From assembly GCA_021613535.1 (NCBI GenBank), contig CP075496.1:14508001-14572000 (forward strand): a stretch of 64,000 bases of DNA, written 5' to 3'. This DNA is from Adineta vaga (taxonomy: Eukaryota > Rotifera). Each line of letters opens with the position of its first letter. The stretch's first letter is position 1. Both the position numbers and the translations under genes were made by a program. Positions 45,869 to 63,363 of this stretch are shown piece by piece. The notes below the pieces were generated by a model. It was given only the letters and a program-made list of their open reading frames with translations. It did not search any database and was not told the DNA's origin.

Positions 45869-46656
45869 ATGCATTCTGATTTAACAACTGATTTATCATT
45901 AATTCGTTCAAATTTATCGAAAAGAAAATTAGATCAAGAAAATGTTGTTTTATTATCAACAGGTTCATTAAATCCTGTTCATCGTTCACATCTTTCGAAT
46001 TTAATACGAACAAAAGAATATCTTGAAAAGAATTGTCATTTTAATGTTCTTGGAGGATTTCTTTCTCCATCACATAATGAATATGTTCGAAGTAAATTAA
46101 AAAATCAATTTCTCGATGGAAAATTACGAATTGAATTATGTCAAAATGCTATTGAAGAAGAAAATCAACAAGATTGGTTATCAGTTGATAAAGCTGAGTG
46201 TATGGGTAATAAATTTCAATGTTTTCTTTTCCTTTTTCAAAAGATTTCTTTTATTTTATTTTAGCATCTCGTTTTATTAGTTTAGATGGAGTTACATTAA
46301 GTTTAAAAATGTATTTAAATGAAAATATTCCATTAGAAAAATCGATTCGTGTTATTTATGTTGCTGGTTTAGATTTATTTAATCGTTGTCATGGAATGAA
46401 TCGTTTAAGAAAAAAACCATTAGATGGTCTTGCTGTTGTTTATCGACATGGAGAAGATCAATCATTCATTCAATCATTTCTTAATAAAACTGATCAAAAT
46501 ATAATATTTATTCCATTTGATGAAAAAGATTCCAAACAATTAATGAATATAAGTTCAACATTAATACGAGAAAAACTTCAATTAAATCAAGATTGTTCTC
46601 ATTTAACTTATCATTCTGTATTGAAATATTTTCAATATAAAACAATGGATGAATAA
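45869..46656 (+). CDS. Nicotinamide/nicotinate mononucleotide adenylyltransferase
   Basis: Exons 45869-46205 and 46265-46656 (59-nt intron) give 242 residues. The nucleotidyltransferase motif appears as LLSTGSLNPVHRSHL (GxFNPxHxxH type; the residue between the histidines is Ser where Gly is usual). The C-terminal ISSTLIREKL motif is the ISSTxxR signature of NMNAT/NadD. The enzyme joins NMN or NaMN with ATP to make NAD or its acid form, feeding ADP-ribosylation among other uses. The ATG at 45869 is preferred because upstream in-frame codons have no ATG. A tRNA-Tyr begins 28 bp after the stop. Confidence 0.87.
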
Positions 46657-46684
46657 AATCTTATTTCAATAACTATCTTGTATA

Positions 46685-46774
46685 TCCGAACTTAGCTCAG
46701 TTGGCAGAGCGGTAGGCTGTAATGGATTATTCATAGAAACCTATAGGTCCCCAGTTCAAATCTGGGAGTTCGGA
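46685..46774 (+). tRNA. tRNA-Tyr(GTA), copy 5
   Basis: Identical body and the same intron as copy 4 (tggattattcatagaa). The 5' flank AATAACTATCTTGTATA matches copy 1, so flank and intron histories do not follow one simple order of duplication. Confidence 0.92.
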
Positions 46775-46928
46775 TTTAACCTTTTTTTTTCTTTTTCTTG
46801 TTATATTTTTTTATTTAAAAGATTAAAAAAAGAAGAACGAAAACTACAGATGAAAATAAAAAGACTTTTGTGAATTTTAGTTTTTTTTCAAAAAAAAAGA
46901 AAGTTAAATTGTAAAATGAATATTGTAT

Positions 46929-48020
46929 TTAAAGTAAAGCTTTACACTCTGTACTTTCTCTTTCATCACAAAGTGCAGCTGCATCTTTATCTTCATTATT
47001 TCGAATTGTTTTATCCGCATTAGCAGCAACTAATGATTTAACAATACTTGGTTTATTAAAGAAACAAGCAACCATTAATGGAGTATTTCCTCGTTGATCT
47101 TTAGCATTTACATCTAAACCAGCTTTAATTAAAATATCCACACAATTTGGACTATCGACCATTCCTAAATAAATTGAAATATATTTCAAAATATTGTTTC
47201 TTTCAAAGAAAACAAACCAGCAGCAGCAAAATGTAAAACAGTTCCACCAGTTTCATTTTTAACATCAAGTTGTGTTGTTTTATAATTAACTAATTTCTGT
47301 AAAATTTGATCACGATTTTGTCTTGCAGCAATACTAATTGCTCTTTCACCTAAGAAAACAGCATTAGGATCAACTTTTGCTTCAATCAATGCATCTAAAC
47401 ATTCTGGACGATCATTAATTGCAGCTCTAAATAAGAAATATTTAAATAAATAAAATAAAAATCAATTTAATTGAATTACTTATGAACTGGTGTTAATTGA
47501 TGTTTATCAGGATGATTAACATTAGCACCTTTAGCAATCATTTGTCTAATAAGATCTGCTCTTTGTGTTTCAGTTAATGTTTGTCCTTTATATGGTCCAT
47601 CAACAAGAATATGAATAGCTGTTAAATCATGTTCAGTTTCAGTTTGATCTGGTTTTGCACCATTCTTTTTTTTAAAATCAAAATTTTACTTCTTTAAATC
47701 ATTATTTCAATAAAACTTACATCAAGTAAAAATTTGATTGTATCATAATCTCCTTCAAAACAAGCGATGATTAGTGGTGGAACTTTCGCACGAGATTCTC
47801 CTGTTTTATCATCGTAAATATCAACTAAATCTGATGCCGAATGCTCTCCAAGTGCTGCTTTTAATTTAGATAATTTTGCATCGGCAGCTGCTGATCGATC
47901 AATACTCCAGATTTCTTGTAAAATTGCACTATGTTTATTATAAAATGGATGATCTTTACGACTTAAAAAGAAAAAGAAAAAGATATGAAGAAAATTGTTT
48001 TTCTTTGTTTTTTACCTCAT
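46929..48020 (-). CDS. Ankyrin-repeat protein
   Basis: Five exons on the minus strand: 48020-48016 (only ATGAG), 47961-47721, 47664-47480, 47426-47218 and 47164-46929. They give 291 residues, with every phase agreeing. After MSRKDHPFYNKHSAILQ come six or so ankyrin repeats, for example KVPPLIIACFEGDYDTIKFL, DKHQLTPVHK, ETGGTVLHFAAAG and QRGNTPLMVACFFNKPS. No other domain is present, so it is a binding module; the partner is unknown. The 5-nt first coding exon is unusual but has a proper GTAAAA donor. The gene is intact. Confidence 0.8.
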
Positions 48021-48626
48021 AATTTTGTTTTTCTTTGAATTAATGAGAAAGTTAAATGCGAGTACAAATCATAAAAAAAGGGTTTCTTCTATGTCTTTAT
48101 ATATATGAATATCTATTAAAGAAAATACGAATCGTCCTTGCGTGACGTTGACGTCGAGAAACAAATGTAGAGGTAAAACTACGTATTTCTTTCATGATTC
48201 AATCTTATTTTTCTTCTTCTTCGTCGTTATTAATCTGATTTATCTGAAGGTGTTGAATATTATTCATTTATGACTAGAATATTCATGGTCATTATATCGA
48301 TATATCATTTTCATTTCACCTTGAAATTACTTTTTTTTTCTTTTCCTTATTTATTATTGAAAAAAAAGGCGAAGAAGAGGAAGATATTTTCTTTTTTTAC
48401 TTAGTTACCTTTGTCGAACTTTTTAATTAGTTTATTCAGTAAAATATAGACGGAAGTTTCTTGAATGATTTCATTGAAGAGTTTATTTTTTTGAAAGAAA
48501 AAAAAATAATGACAAACTAATTATTTGAAAGAGGAAAAAAAAGAAGAAGAAAACGAAAAGAAAAGAAAAATGAAATTCATCTTTTGTTTTTGTTTTTTTG
48601 AAGTAGAATTTCAAAATTGAAATAAA
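48021..48626. other. Intergenic between two minus-strand genes
   Basis: No gene seen; purine/pyrimidine-rich runs (GAAGAAGAGGAAG, TTTTCTTTTCC). Confidence 0.5.
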
Positions 48627-50533
48627 TTAAGTTGATTTATTCGAAGATTTCGATCGCCATAATTCATCTGTTGTTGGTTGATTATAAAAATAACATTCAG
48701 ATCCTTTGAAAAAAACAAAATAAAACAAAATCGAATTTAGAATCATATTCAAATTTACTATTTAATGTTTCAAATGATGGTAATGGAGTAGAACTTATAA
48801 CAGGTGTTAAATCTGTATAAAGATTATTTCCTTGCTGCTGCTGCTGTTGTTGTTGCTGTTGCTGTTGAGGAGATTGTCGTTGAAAATGAATTGATTCTTG
48901 TCTTGAATTATCTAAATCAGTTGGACTTGATGACGTTGATGAAGAAAATAATTGTGGATAATTTAATAAAATCATTGATTTATTTGTTAAATTATTTTCT
49001 TTTATTATTATTGATGATTCTTCTTTTGGTAATCGTTCATCTAAATTTTCATTTAAGATTATTTAAAATAAAGTAAAAAGATATAAACCTCTTTGATTTT
49101 GTATAATTGACATTTGTTCAAAAGAAAGAATTGATTGTGGTGATAAAGATATTCGAGAATCTAAAAGAATTGGAGTCGGATTCGCACAAATTACATTGGG
49201 ATTTGATTCAATCGAATAAATTTCATGAGAATTTGAACAATAATATGAAGATTGATTTGGCCATTGATGATTTCTTACACTATCAAAATAATGCTAAAGA
49301 AATCAAATTTTTCTTTTCTTTTCTTAACAAATAGAAAAAATAAATGATTTTACTCGAATAATTTGTTCATCAAGTTGTGTTCTTTGTTGAATTTCATCCA
49401 TTTGTGAAAAATCAGCAAAAGGATTTTGTTGATAAAAATTTTCTAAAATCGATGCTTTTTCTTCTTCAACTGTTATTAAAATTGAATCAGCTAAAACAAA
49501 AAGAAAGAAAAGAAAAGAATAATAAGAAAAAACAAAAACTGAAAAATTTCTACGTGAATCTTTTTGATAAATATTCTCTTGATGATTCCAAGTTGTTTGA
49601 AATTGTTCTTGATAATTATTATCTAAATGAATTGAATCACTTGAATTTGTTGATGAATGACAATCAGTTATTCTTCCATTATTTTCACTACGATTATTTT
49701 CTTCAAGTTTATTTGAACAACATTTTTCTGCTTTTGTTCGAACAATTCTTTTTAAAAGAAAATGAAAAGAAAAAAATTCAAGAAAAAAAGAAGAAGAAGA
49801 TCTTTCTTACCTATTTATTGATGAAACTGATGGTGCTGTTTTTTCATCACAAATTCCATCATTAATTAATTTCGATTTTATTTCCCAAGCAAACATTGTT
49901 GGTTGAGCTTTTTTATAATTTGTAATTGCATTAATTACTTTTGGTGTTGCTACTTTTGGTTTCGATCCTCCAATAACACCTGGACGAATTGAACCTGTTT
50001 GAAGATATCTTTTAAAAAGAAAAGAAAATTCATATTTTTCTCTTAACCAAACGAAAAAGAAAAGATCAAACCTTCCAAGAATTTTTGAAACACAACCATG
50101 TGAAACTTTTAATTGTCTTGAAATATCACATGGTCGAATTCCTTGTTGATTTAAAGCAACAATTTGTTGTCGAACAACATCAGGTAATGGTCGACCATTG
50201 ACAAATAAACCACCCAATTGATTGATTCCACCATGACCTGTTGTTTTTTTTTAAATAAAAATAAAAGATTTTGTTAATAAATAAAAACATACCATCTTCA
50301 TTTGAAGTATCTTTTGATGGTTGTCTTGTTAAACCTTTTTTGGGGAATAGAAAATGAAATAAAAAGAAATTGAAAATGAAATTCTTACGTCTTCTTTGAT
50401 TGATATGATTTCTTGAATGAAATTGTATATCTGATGTATTTCGATTTGAATGACATGAATTATCCAATGAAAATCTTTTTGGATCATAATTAATCATTGA
50501 ATTATCATTTATGTATTCATCATTATCAACCAT
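48627..50533 (-). CDS. Paired-box transcription factor, Pax2/5/8-like
   Basis: Nine exons: 50533-50389, 50334-50293, 50237-50072, 50008-49811, 49747-49554, 49490-49354, 49293-49089, 49040-48759 and 48703-48627, giving 481 residues. The paired domain covers about residues 63-190: [69 protein letters not shown] and [13 protein letters not shown]. This fits Pax2/5/8 better than Pax6 or Pax3/7 (GHGG start, SINRIVRTK end). No homeodomain follows, and I cannot find a clear octapeptide. The tail is Ser/Gln-rich with a run of about ten Gln near 48832-48866, consistent with a transactivation region. A nuclear developmental regulator. Confidence 0.88.
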
Positions 50534-53500
50534 TCTAAATTTTATATTTAGATTTTCGTTTTTTCATTGGAAGTTTTTGAAATTTATTTTTTAAAAATAA
50601 ATTTTCATTTTCTCTTTTGTTTTTCTTTTTTCTAATTAAGTTCTTTTTTTTGTTTTAATGAAATAAATAAATAAATGAAACAAAAACGAAAAAGCGAAAT
50701 AACTGAAGAGAAAATGATGAATTTGTGCTCTACTGGTCATGCGAATCGAAGAAGATCGCCCACGGCTCAACGTGTAGAAGAATCGATTTCTTACCTATCG
50801 TCCCTTTATAGCTTCCTTTCCTCGTCGTCGTTGTTCGTTTTTCGTCCTCGTCGTTATTCTTCGTCACAGATCAATGCTTTTACTTTTTCATCAATATTCA
50901 AACGTATCTTTTTTCTCTCTATCAAAACATTTTCTACCAATGAAATCATTTCGTTTCTTTTTTTCTTTTCTCTCGAATGTTCTTTTATATTTATCATTCA
51001 TTTAAATTTTATTGGTAGATTCATTTCTCCGTCTTCGTCTTCTATCTATATGGACTTTTTTTTTGTTCTATATTCATCAGATAAAATATCTTTTCTTTAT
51101 TATTATATAACATTCTTATACAATACAATAATTCAATCTTGATCTTATTTAAGATAATCGATTATCTTTTAAGATGATATTAACACTTTTCAATATCTTC
51201 TTTTTAGTTTTATTTTCATAATTGATGATTTTTATCATTGAAGAAGATATTTTATCCTTTTTAAATATCTTTTATATCCATGGGCAAATATCTTTTCTCT
51301 TAAATTATCGTTGATTTACAAGAAATAACGAAAAATTCATTCTCATTTAATATCTTACTTAGATAAACAGAAGAAAAAATATTGAACATTTGGTAAATAA
51401 AAACAATCATAATGAGAATATAATAACATCATTTTCATTTAATCGTATTATTCGAGGAGACAAAAAGTTTGAAAAAAAAACACATTTTCACACACGATAC
51501 GATCAGAAATTATGATTATGACCTATATTCACGCTCAACAAACGGATGTCGTTTTTTTTAAAAGATAATTTCTAATCTTAGTGCGTGAAAATGTTAGTTT
51601 ATAATGTTCCTCTATTTTTGTGCATTTTTTTCCGATTGATAATGAAAAAGAAAAATTATATTTTATGTTTTATTTAGTAATAATTAATTCTACAAATGAG
51701 ATGATCTACTCTACGAATTTGCAAATCGACAATGAAGGTCTTAACTCTTCAGTTTTAGAAAATATTCATGATGAATTATTTATCCACGTAAGGATGTTGA
51801 ACAAGAATGAGGATATTAACTGGATACGAGTTTAACATACAACATTTCAAATGCTAAAATACGTAGCATGAAGATCTGTCAAGTAATCATCAAATCATAA
51901 GCCAACATGGCACTCTGTACATTGATAACGTGAAGGCATCTTTTCTTTTCGAACGTTTCATATAATATGCATTCGAGAACTACGCAAGAGTCAACTGTGT
52001 GAACGCATCATTACATGATTATCATGGTATTAAACCAGATACAGTATGACAATAATAACAGAGAAAATTTGACGACGATAGACTTGCTGATTTCTTACAT
52101 AAATGTTGGTATTATAATCAAGTATGATATGTAATACTCCTTTAACCACTCGATTGAATATTCAGTATTTGAATCTACAAATGTTAATGATTATCGAAAA
52201 ACTGATTTATCAACATTCTGTTATTTTATTTTAACAATGATGTGGAAGATCATCTATTTATTTTTTGGATAAATTTTGTATTCCAAATGGAAAACATCAG
52301 CAATGAAAAAAATTTCAATTGATCAGTATTCTGCGATCAATTATATGGTCGAATGTAAAAGAAATGGAATTTAAAAAAAAACAGTTTTGAAGTGATTTTA
52401 ATTGAAGATGAAATAAATATAATTGATAAGTTGATTTATGTCCCAATTGTTTGTAAAAAAACACGATTTATAGAATTTTCTAATTTTCGGTTAAATTTAT
52501 ATTTTTTCTTCTATAATAAAAGCTTAATAATTTGAAAACATTTTCCTAAAATCTGTTCCTACAAGACAAATAAAGGAGATTTCTTTTTCATATGGAATTG
52601 TTGATTTAATTGAAGGGGTAAAACTTGCCGCCATAATTCATCATCGTTTTCTTCACTATTTCTAATAATTATTTAACATTTTTCGAAATCAAAAAATAAA
52701 TCTTAGCATCGTGCAAATGTATCATTAGTTAAAATATACCCAAGAAATTCTTTCATATATCTATATATTACTAGATAAATTAAAAAAAACAAATAAATAA
52801 TAAGACAATTTGAACTTTTATCATATGAAAATTTCTATTGTACTAATCACATTTGATGAGATTGATTATTCTTGCTTTGAATTAGATAGAACAGATGTGT
52901 ACATTTTTTTCAGATCATTCTTTGTTCATAGATGAGCTTAACATCGTCATTGATACAGTCTATCGATTTCAATAAATCAAGGCTTATTTCACCTTATTAA
53001 ATCATAGACGAAAGAAAGATCGAGATCATAAGTGACTTGTGTCTATACTTGTTTGAATGTATGTAATGGATAGTGATACATCTAGATAGAAAATAGATAG
53101 ATTTTGCAGCACGAAAATAAAGTAGTCGTTTCTATGATTGCTCAATCGTTCTCTCATATTCTTTTCAGAAAGTCAATTGTAGTTGAGTAATGTGTCTCTT
53201 CCATTGTCATAACAAAAGTGGAGGAAAATATTGTTTAATCTTCAATTATTATATCAGTTCGTTCAAGTAAAGTGGTCGACAAAATATAGAGAAATGGCCA
53301 CACCGCGCAGACAAGAGTTGCCAAAGACGCATGAAAACACTACAACAATTCGGGAGATTTTTCGATGTCGATTGCAGTCCTCGACCGGCAACCAAGAACG
53401 TCTTAAATAGATATTCATAAAAACGTAAAAATTTTCTCAACATCCAGGATATTGGCATGATTTTATGAAGGTTTTAGGTGAATCATAGCGTTAACTCACA

Positions 53501-53964
53501 GAGAAACCTTCATGAGGCTTGGAAACTCCTAATAATGAGAAATTTCTACTTAAATTACGCAAATTAGGAAGAATCTGTGTTTACACGGTAATAAAATGAG
53601 TATTCTTTGCGTGTATGCAGTAGAAATATGTTGTAGACTAAGATTTTTCAGGTTGGCTTGCGAAAAAGTTTAAATTGTTGGTGTTTACACGACCATTTAT
53701 TTTTACACGCATGTGAACACCCATCAACAGGTCTTTTAAAAGAGAAGGGATCTTGTATGAACAGTTCCTCAGCTGGAATATCACCCAGTACATCAGCGTG
53801 TCTATCACTCGGGAGACAGTCTCTTTTGTGATATGTTTTTAACTGATTCATAATAATCTCACTGTAAACATATTGCACAAATGACAGAAATGTATAAATA
53901 TGTCTGGCAATTCGTTCCATATAATCTTTTTTATTTAAACGTTAGTCTAGCCAACAAAATATAG
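50534..53964. other. Long gene-poor stretch
   Basis: About 3.4 kb. A 155-codon frame at 50675-51142 is low complexity and lies just upstream of the Pax start, so it is probably promoter/5' sequence. Worn coding-like pieces occur around 53240-53920, perhaps transposase remnants, but I cannot assign a family. A dispersed repeat covers 52860-53230. Confidence 0.45.
52860..53230. repeat. Diverged dispersed repeat, copy A
   Basis: Blocks such as AAATCATAGACGAAAGAA, GTCGTTTCTATGA, TCGTTCTCTCATATTCTT and GTCAATTGTAGTTGA recur in order at 58290-58800 with substitutions and indels. No coding sequence recognised. Confidence 0.6.
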
Positions 53965-55525
<1,561 letters not shown>

Positions 55526-55703
55526 AATAAATATTTTATTCCAATACTATTTCTCTTATTATTCTCGATCAATTTCAACGAAAAATTATAGTTTTAATAA
55601 TACTCTCTTGTTTCAGATACGATATACATATTACGATCGGTTTATTTATTGATTTATTTATGGGTAACGGCCCATCAAAAATAAGAATAGGGGTGAAGAT
55701 CAA

Positions 55704-56354
55704 ATGTTATGTACACTTCATATCGAAGATCCAATGAAAGCCGGTTCTATATATCTTGTGATTCATGAACCGACAATTCAAACATGCGAAGATGATGTCG
55801 AGAAGAAAGACGTTATGCAAGTTGAGAAAACGTCGCACTTCGGTATCGCTGTTGACATAACTGGTAGATTTGAATTATTTTGTTTACTTTTCGTTGATTT
55901 CGTTTTCTGTAAAGGATCGTCCACTGCTGAAGAATTGATTGCAACACATTATGATCTGTATGTCAAAGGCGCAACAGATTTTACTACGTACATTGAAGCA
56001 AAACTGAAACGACGTCCTTGGGATTATTATCATTCAGTACGAAAAATCGGCCAATTTCCTTTGGGAGAAATTACAAGCTTTGTTATACCACATTCATTTG
56101 CACGCAATCTTGAAAATCGTTTATTACAATTCGTTTATTCTTCATTGTATCTACAAAATAATGGTGTTCGTTGGTCTTCAATATTGAATTGTCAAACTAT
56201 GACACGATCTGCCATTGAATACTTGGGTTATACATTTCCAGATGATATTCAATTGATTACTGACATTGTTCCCACCATGTTCGATCTTTATGTAAACGTT
56301 GATTTGGCGACTACACAGACATATAAAAAGTCGAAAGAGAAATTACCTCATTAA
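55704..56354 (+). CDS. Possible permuted papain-fold (LRAT/NlpC-P60-like) protein
   Basis: The frame 55704-56354 is open throughout (216 residues), but 55864-55914 looks like a 51-nt intron (GTAGAT donor, T-rich tract, AAAG acceptor) whose removal keeps the frame and gives 199 residues. The protein has HFGIAVDITG early and NCQTMTRSAIEYLG late. A His-before-Cys order with NC at the start of a helix is what permuted NlpC/P60 (LRAT-like) enzymes show, which act on lipids or amides. This is a pattern-based guess; overall similarity is too low for me to name a family. Codon use is less AT-rich than most neighbours. Confidence 0.5.
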   Translation: MLCTLHIEDPMKAGSIYLVIHEPTIQTCEDDVEKKDVMQVEKTSHFGIAVDITGRFELFCLLFVDFVFCKGSSTAEELIATHYDLYVKGATDFTTYIEAKLKRRPWDYYHSVRKIGQFPLGEITSFVIPHSFARNLENRLLQFVYSSLYLQNNGVRWSSILNCQTMTRSAIEYLGYTFPDDIQLITDIVPTMFDLYVNVDLATTQTYKKSKEKLPH

Positions 56355-57510
56355 GAGACAAATTTTTATTTGATTTATCTTGCTATTCAAAGCACACAAA
56401 GAAATTTGAATTTTTACTTTAAAAATATTTTCTGGGAATCATCAAAATAAATGGACCGACTGAGCTTTTAAAACTGATTCAGAATATAATGTTGTTTTTC
56501 AACTAAATCTTAAATTTCTAAGTAAAAGCGTTCTAAAAAGGTCTTGAGTATACGAAAACCATGTTCTAACACCAATGCAGCCAGATATCTCACAGATGAA
56601 AAAAAGGCTTTAAGATTTCCTATATGTTTAATTTTGTAGCTAGTAAAAAAATACTATCAGATAGTAAAAATCTGATTTGCATAGCTTTTGTTCTGAATGA
56701 GTTATTATCAGCTTGTAAATATTTGCGTCGGCGAGATGAACGATCAGTGTTTTAAGAGTCAAACCTATATTAAAATTAAAACGAATATATTGAATTATGT
56801 TTTTTAATTGCACTAAAAAGATATTTAGCTAAATCAAAATGAAAGGCTTTTCAGGTCATCTGAGTAGATTTATGTTAACGAAAATTAAATAAAAGACAAA
56901 CAACGCAAGTATCATTAAATAGAACTGATTATGTAAAGTATTATGAATATTTTAATCATTCCAAAATAACGTTTTTTTCATTTATTAACATTTATCGTAA
57001 TAAAGAAAATAGTATCTATTTCTGAAAAAAGATGAACAATCAACTAGAACAAGAAGAAAACAGCAAACATTATCTTCACTCAATTATTTATGTCATATTC
57101 ATATGGACAGTGTTTAACTATTTCTTCGACAAAGTCATCTTCCTTCTACAATTGAACTTGTCATTGACAAAGAGGTTTTACTCACAAGAATCGATTAAAA
57201 TCAACAACAGGCAATAAACAATTATTCTGGAATAGAAACAACAATAATAACAAAATCATCTGATGAATGTGTAGATATTATTCGAATATTTTTTTCCACA
57301 AACTGTCTCTATTGAATATAGAAGAGATTAATAAAATAAAACAATCAATTTTAATTAAAATTTCGTTTTTCGAATTTGTTCATCTGATTAAAAAGTGTTC
57401 ATGACTATTCTATTGCATAATTTACAAAAAAAAGGTAATCCCTTATCATTTAAATCAAAGCCAATTGTTTCTCAAAAGTTCTTTGAAATTTAATTAAATG
57501 TATTTATGAG
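56355..57510. other. Intergenic
   Basis: No gene or structured repeat recognised; short open frames only. Confidence 0.5.
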
Positions 57511-58012
57511 AAAAAGGATGAATTTATTCAATTAATTAATCAATAACGATGAGAATTAAAATGAGACAGAAAAACACAATAAAGATGAGATGATGAATAT
57601 TCATTGAAATAAAAAAAACATGTTTGACACAAGGAAGATAATTAATTACCATGAACTCATTTTATTCAATGCCATAAAATAAATCTGACATGATGATCCA
57701 TTTCGAATTGATGAAAAAAAAACTTTTTCATTCTTTTCGCACAAATATCTTTAAGAAAAAATAAATTATATTTATTGAAAATATAAAAATAAAAATAACT
57801 TTAATTTTTGAGCTCTTTTATGCATAAAAACTCTATCCAATGTTGCTGAATCAACATTACGAATTTCAATTGCTTTATTTCCCCATCCCATAACTTTTCC
57901 ATTACTTATATATGCTAAACAAAAGATATTGAAAAAAGAAAACGAAGGTAAATAATAAAATAAACAAACCAACTGATGTTGATAATTCACCCCATTGTAA
58001 TAAAATATCTTT
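57511..58012. repeat. Duplicate of the MAP4K 3' end (recipient copy)
   Basis: Nearly identical to 59614-60123, including about 250 bp of non-coding 3' flank and the last two coding exons with their intron. Noncoding similarity this high points to a recent event. Confidence 0.88.
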
Positions 58013-58192
58013 GGTGACTTGGCTTTTTTCTAGAAAAAAAGTGGATATTTTTTTTTCGAACCATATTTGATATTTTTCAAAATCAAAAGATAATTCTCGA
58101 CACACCATAAGTATAATATCACTTCGATCATATGCATAGAAGTATCGGACATAGTCCACATATCGTATGATACGATTCGTATCATCTAACAC
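57772..58192 (-). CDS. Chimeric short gene: new 5' part joined to duplicated MAP4K C-terminus
   Basis: Exons 58192-57970 and 57914-57772 join in phase (intron of 55 nt) into 121 residues. The first 55 or so ([20 protein letters not shown] ... [13 protein letters not shown]) have no match in the kinase. From [12 protein letters not shown] onward it copies the last two exons of the neighbouring CNH-domain kinase ([30 protein letters not shown]). The ancestral stop codon has become Leu, so the frame runs eight residues further. The frame is undamaged, but a duplicated piece can stay open by chance when recent. It cannot form a CNH propeller alone. Confidence 0.5.
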
Positions 58193-58926
58193 ATGATGAA
58201 AAAAAATGACAAGAAAAATTGAACTTCTATCTTTTGAGAAATCTTTATGATCAAATAAAAGAAGATTTCTATTGTACTGATTAGATTCAGTAAGATCAAA
58301 ATTAGGGAGAATAGATGTATATTTTCTTCTCGACCATTCTTTCCAGGTGTCGATAGAATTGTTTCATATTATTATGATTCACAACTGTCTAACGATTTCG
58401 ATAAATCTAGGCATATCTTATGTGACTAAATCATAGACGAAAGAATGATTGCGATCATGAATGACTTGGTCCCTAGATTTGTTGGATGTGTGATCGATAA
58501 AGATGCATCGAAATAGAAAATAAAGGAAAACTTGCAGAACGAAAATAAAATAATCGTTTCTATCACTAATTCGATCATTCTCTCATATTCTTCTATCTCT
58601 CTATATAAACCGATGATCATAGCACGTTTCTCTTGCAGATAATCACAATCAAATGACGGTATGTACATATATTTCTAGATAGTCGTGAATAAAGATAGTT
58701 CCCACCTCCGCATATTGATGACCTCTTCAGGAAGTCAGTTGTAGTTGAACAATGTTTCTCTCCCTTTGTTGTAACAGAAAGGAAAAGAAACATTGTTCTT
58801 CGCTCAATCAGCAATTAGTTCTTTGAGGAGAGAGGTCAGAAAAAAAGAAAAAATGGCCATTATAGATGTAATTTCTTAACTAAAAAGACTTAATGATTAT
58901 GTTCATGTTGTCTTTTCATATTCTAG
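58193..58926. other. Intergenic with dispersed repeat copy B
   Basis: Mostly covered by the repeat at 58290-58800; no independent gene seen. Confidence 0.45.
58290..58800. repeat. Diverged dispersed repeat, copy B
   Basis: Partner of 52860-53230 in the same orientation. Shares AAATCATAGACGAAAGAA, ATCATTCTCTCATATTCTT and GTCAGTTGTAGTTGAACAATG. About 140 bp longer through insertions. Confidence 0.6.
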
Positions 58927-59372
58927 TCGATCAATTTGCAACAAATCAAGGACCTGATTGAACATCATTTGTGGATAATACAAATACATCACGAGGTCAA
59001 ATTTCCTGGATGCAACTTTATTTGTCGACCAATGATTGAACAATTAATCAAGGAATTAAGCATCCGATACAATTTTCAATTAGTCAGTACTACGTGTATT
59101 AATGAAAATAAACATTCTTTTTTATAGAACGATTCGGACGAGACAATCACCCTTGTAAGTGGAACCGCTGGTGGCTCTAATGCTGAACCATTACAAAGAT
59201 CTAAACAAGATCTAATCAATTGTTGCGCTCGCGTATGAACTATATTTTCCAATAAATGAAATTTTTTCTTTTCTTTTTTTGCAGATGCCAGAAATTGCAA
59301 ATGGAATAAAAAATTTTATGAGTGGTGAGTTTTTCACTTTTAAAAATAAAAGTAACATCCCTTTTTTTAGGA
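58927..59372 (+). CDS. Possible small multi-exon gene or gene fragment
   Basis: A T-rich acceptor at 58926 opens a frame (LQQIKDLIEHHLWIIQ ... MIEQLIKELSIRYNF). A possible 45-nt intron (GTCAGT ... TATAG, ending 59127) leads to DETITLVSGTAGGSNAEPL and KQDLINCCAR, then a GTATGA donor and TTGCAG acceptor lead to MPEIANGIKNFMSG and a stop. There is no ATG in the first exon, so a start must lie further upstream or the gene is a 3' fragment. No family recognised. Confidence 0.35.
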
Positions 59373-59908
59373 TAGGATCATCTGGTATTCTTGTTTGTGC
59401 AGCGATCTTACTCTGCTCTTCATGAACTATGCAATTTCTTCTTTGTTATTGTTTTTCGATGGTCTCCTTCTTTTTTGTGCTGATACTCTACCTTTTTTTG
59501 TTGTTGTTCTCTATGAAGATTTTTTCTCCATTAAGATGTTCTTAATATGAATAGGGATTTATTCAAATCTTTGTTTTATCGAAAGTTCTCCAAGATGTCA
59601 TTTAATGTGTATCAAAAAAGGATGAATTTATTCAATTAATTAATCAATAACGATGAGAATTAAAATGAGACAGAAAAACACAATAAAGATGAGATGATGA
59701 ATATTCATTGAAATAAAAAAACATATTTGACACAAGGAAGATGATTAATTACCATGAACTCATTTTATTCAATGCCATAAAATAAATCTGACATGATGAT
59801 CCATTTCGAATTGATGAAAAAAAAACTTTTTCATTCTTTTCACACAAATATCTTTTAGAAGAAAAAAGATAAATTTATATAAAAATGAAAGTTTTTTCAA
59901 AACAAAAA

Positions 59909-63363
<3,455 letters not shown>

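Noticed and set aside
48804-49865. Three plus-strand frames opposite the Pax gene
   Set aside because: Shadows of Pax exons and introns on the minus strand, which have consistent splice phases and a clear paired domain.
50675-51142. 155-codon plus-strand frame upstream of the Pax gene
   Set aside because: Long but low complexity (Ser/Phe/Ile), no domain, no exon partners; position and composition suit promoter/5' sequence of the divergent Pax gene.
53249-53920. Possible transposase fragments (frames on both strands)
   Set aside because: Some phrases looked like a mariner-type helix-turn-helix region, but stops are frequent and I could not align a catalytic motif; not enough to call.
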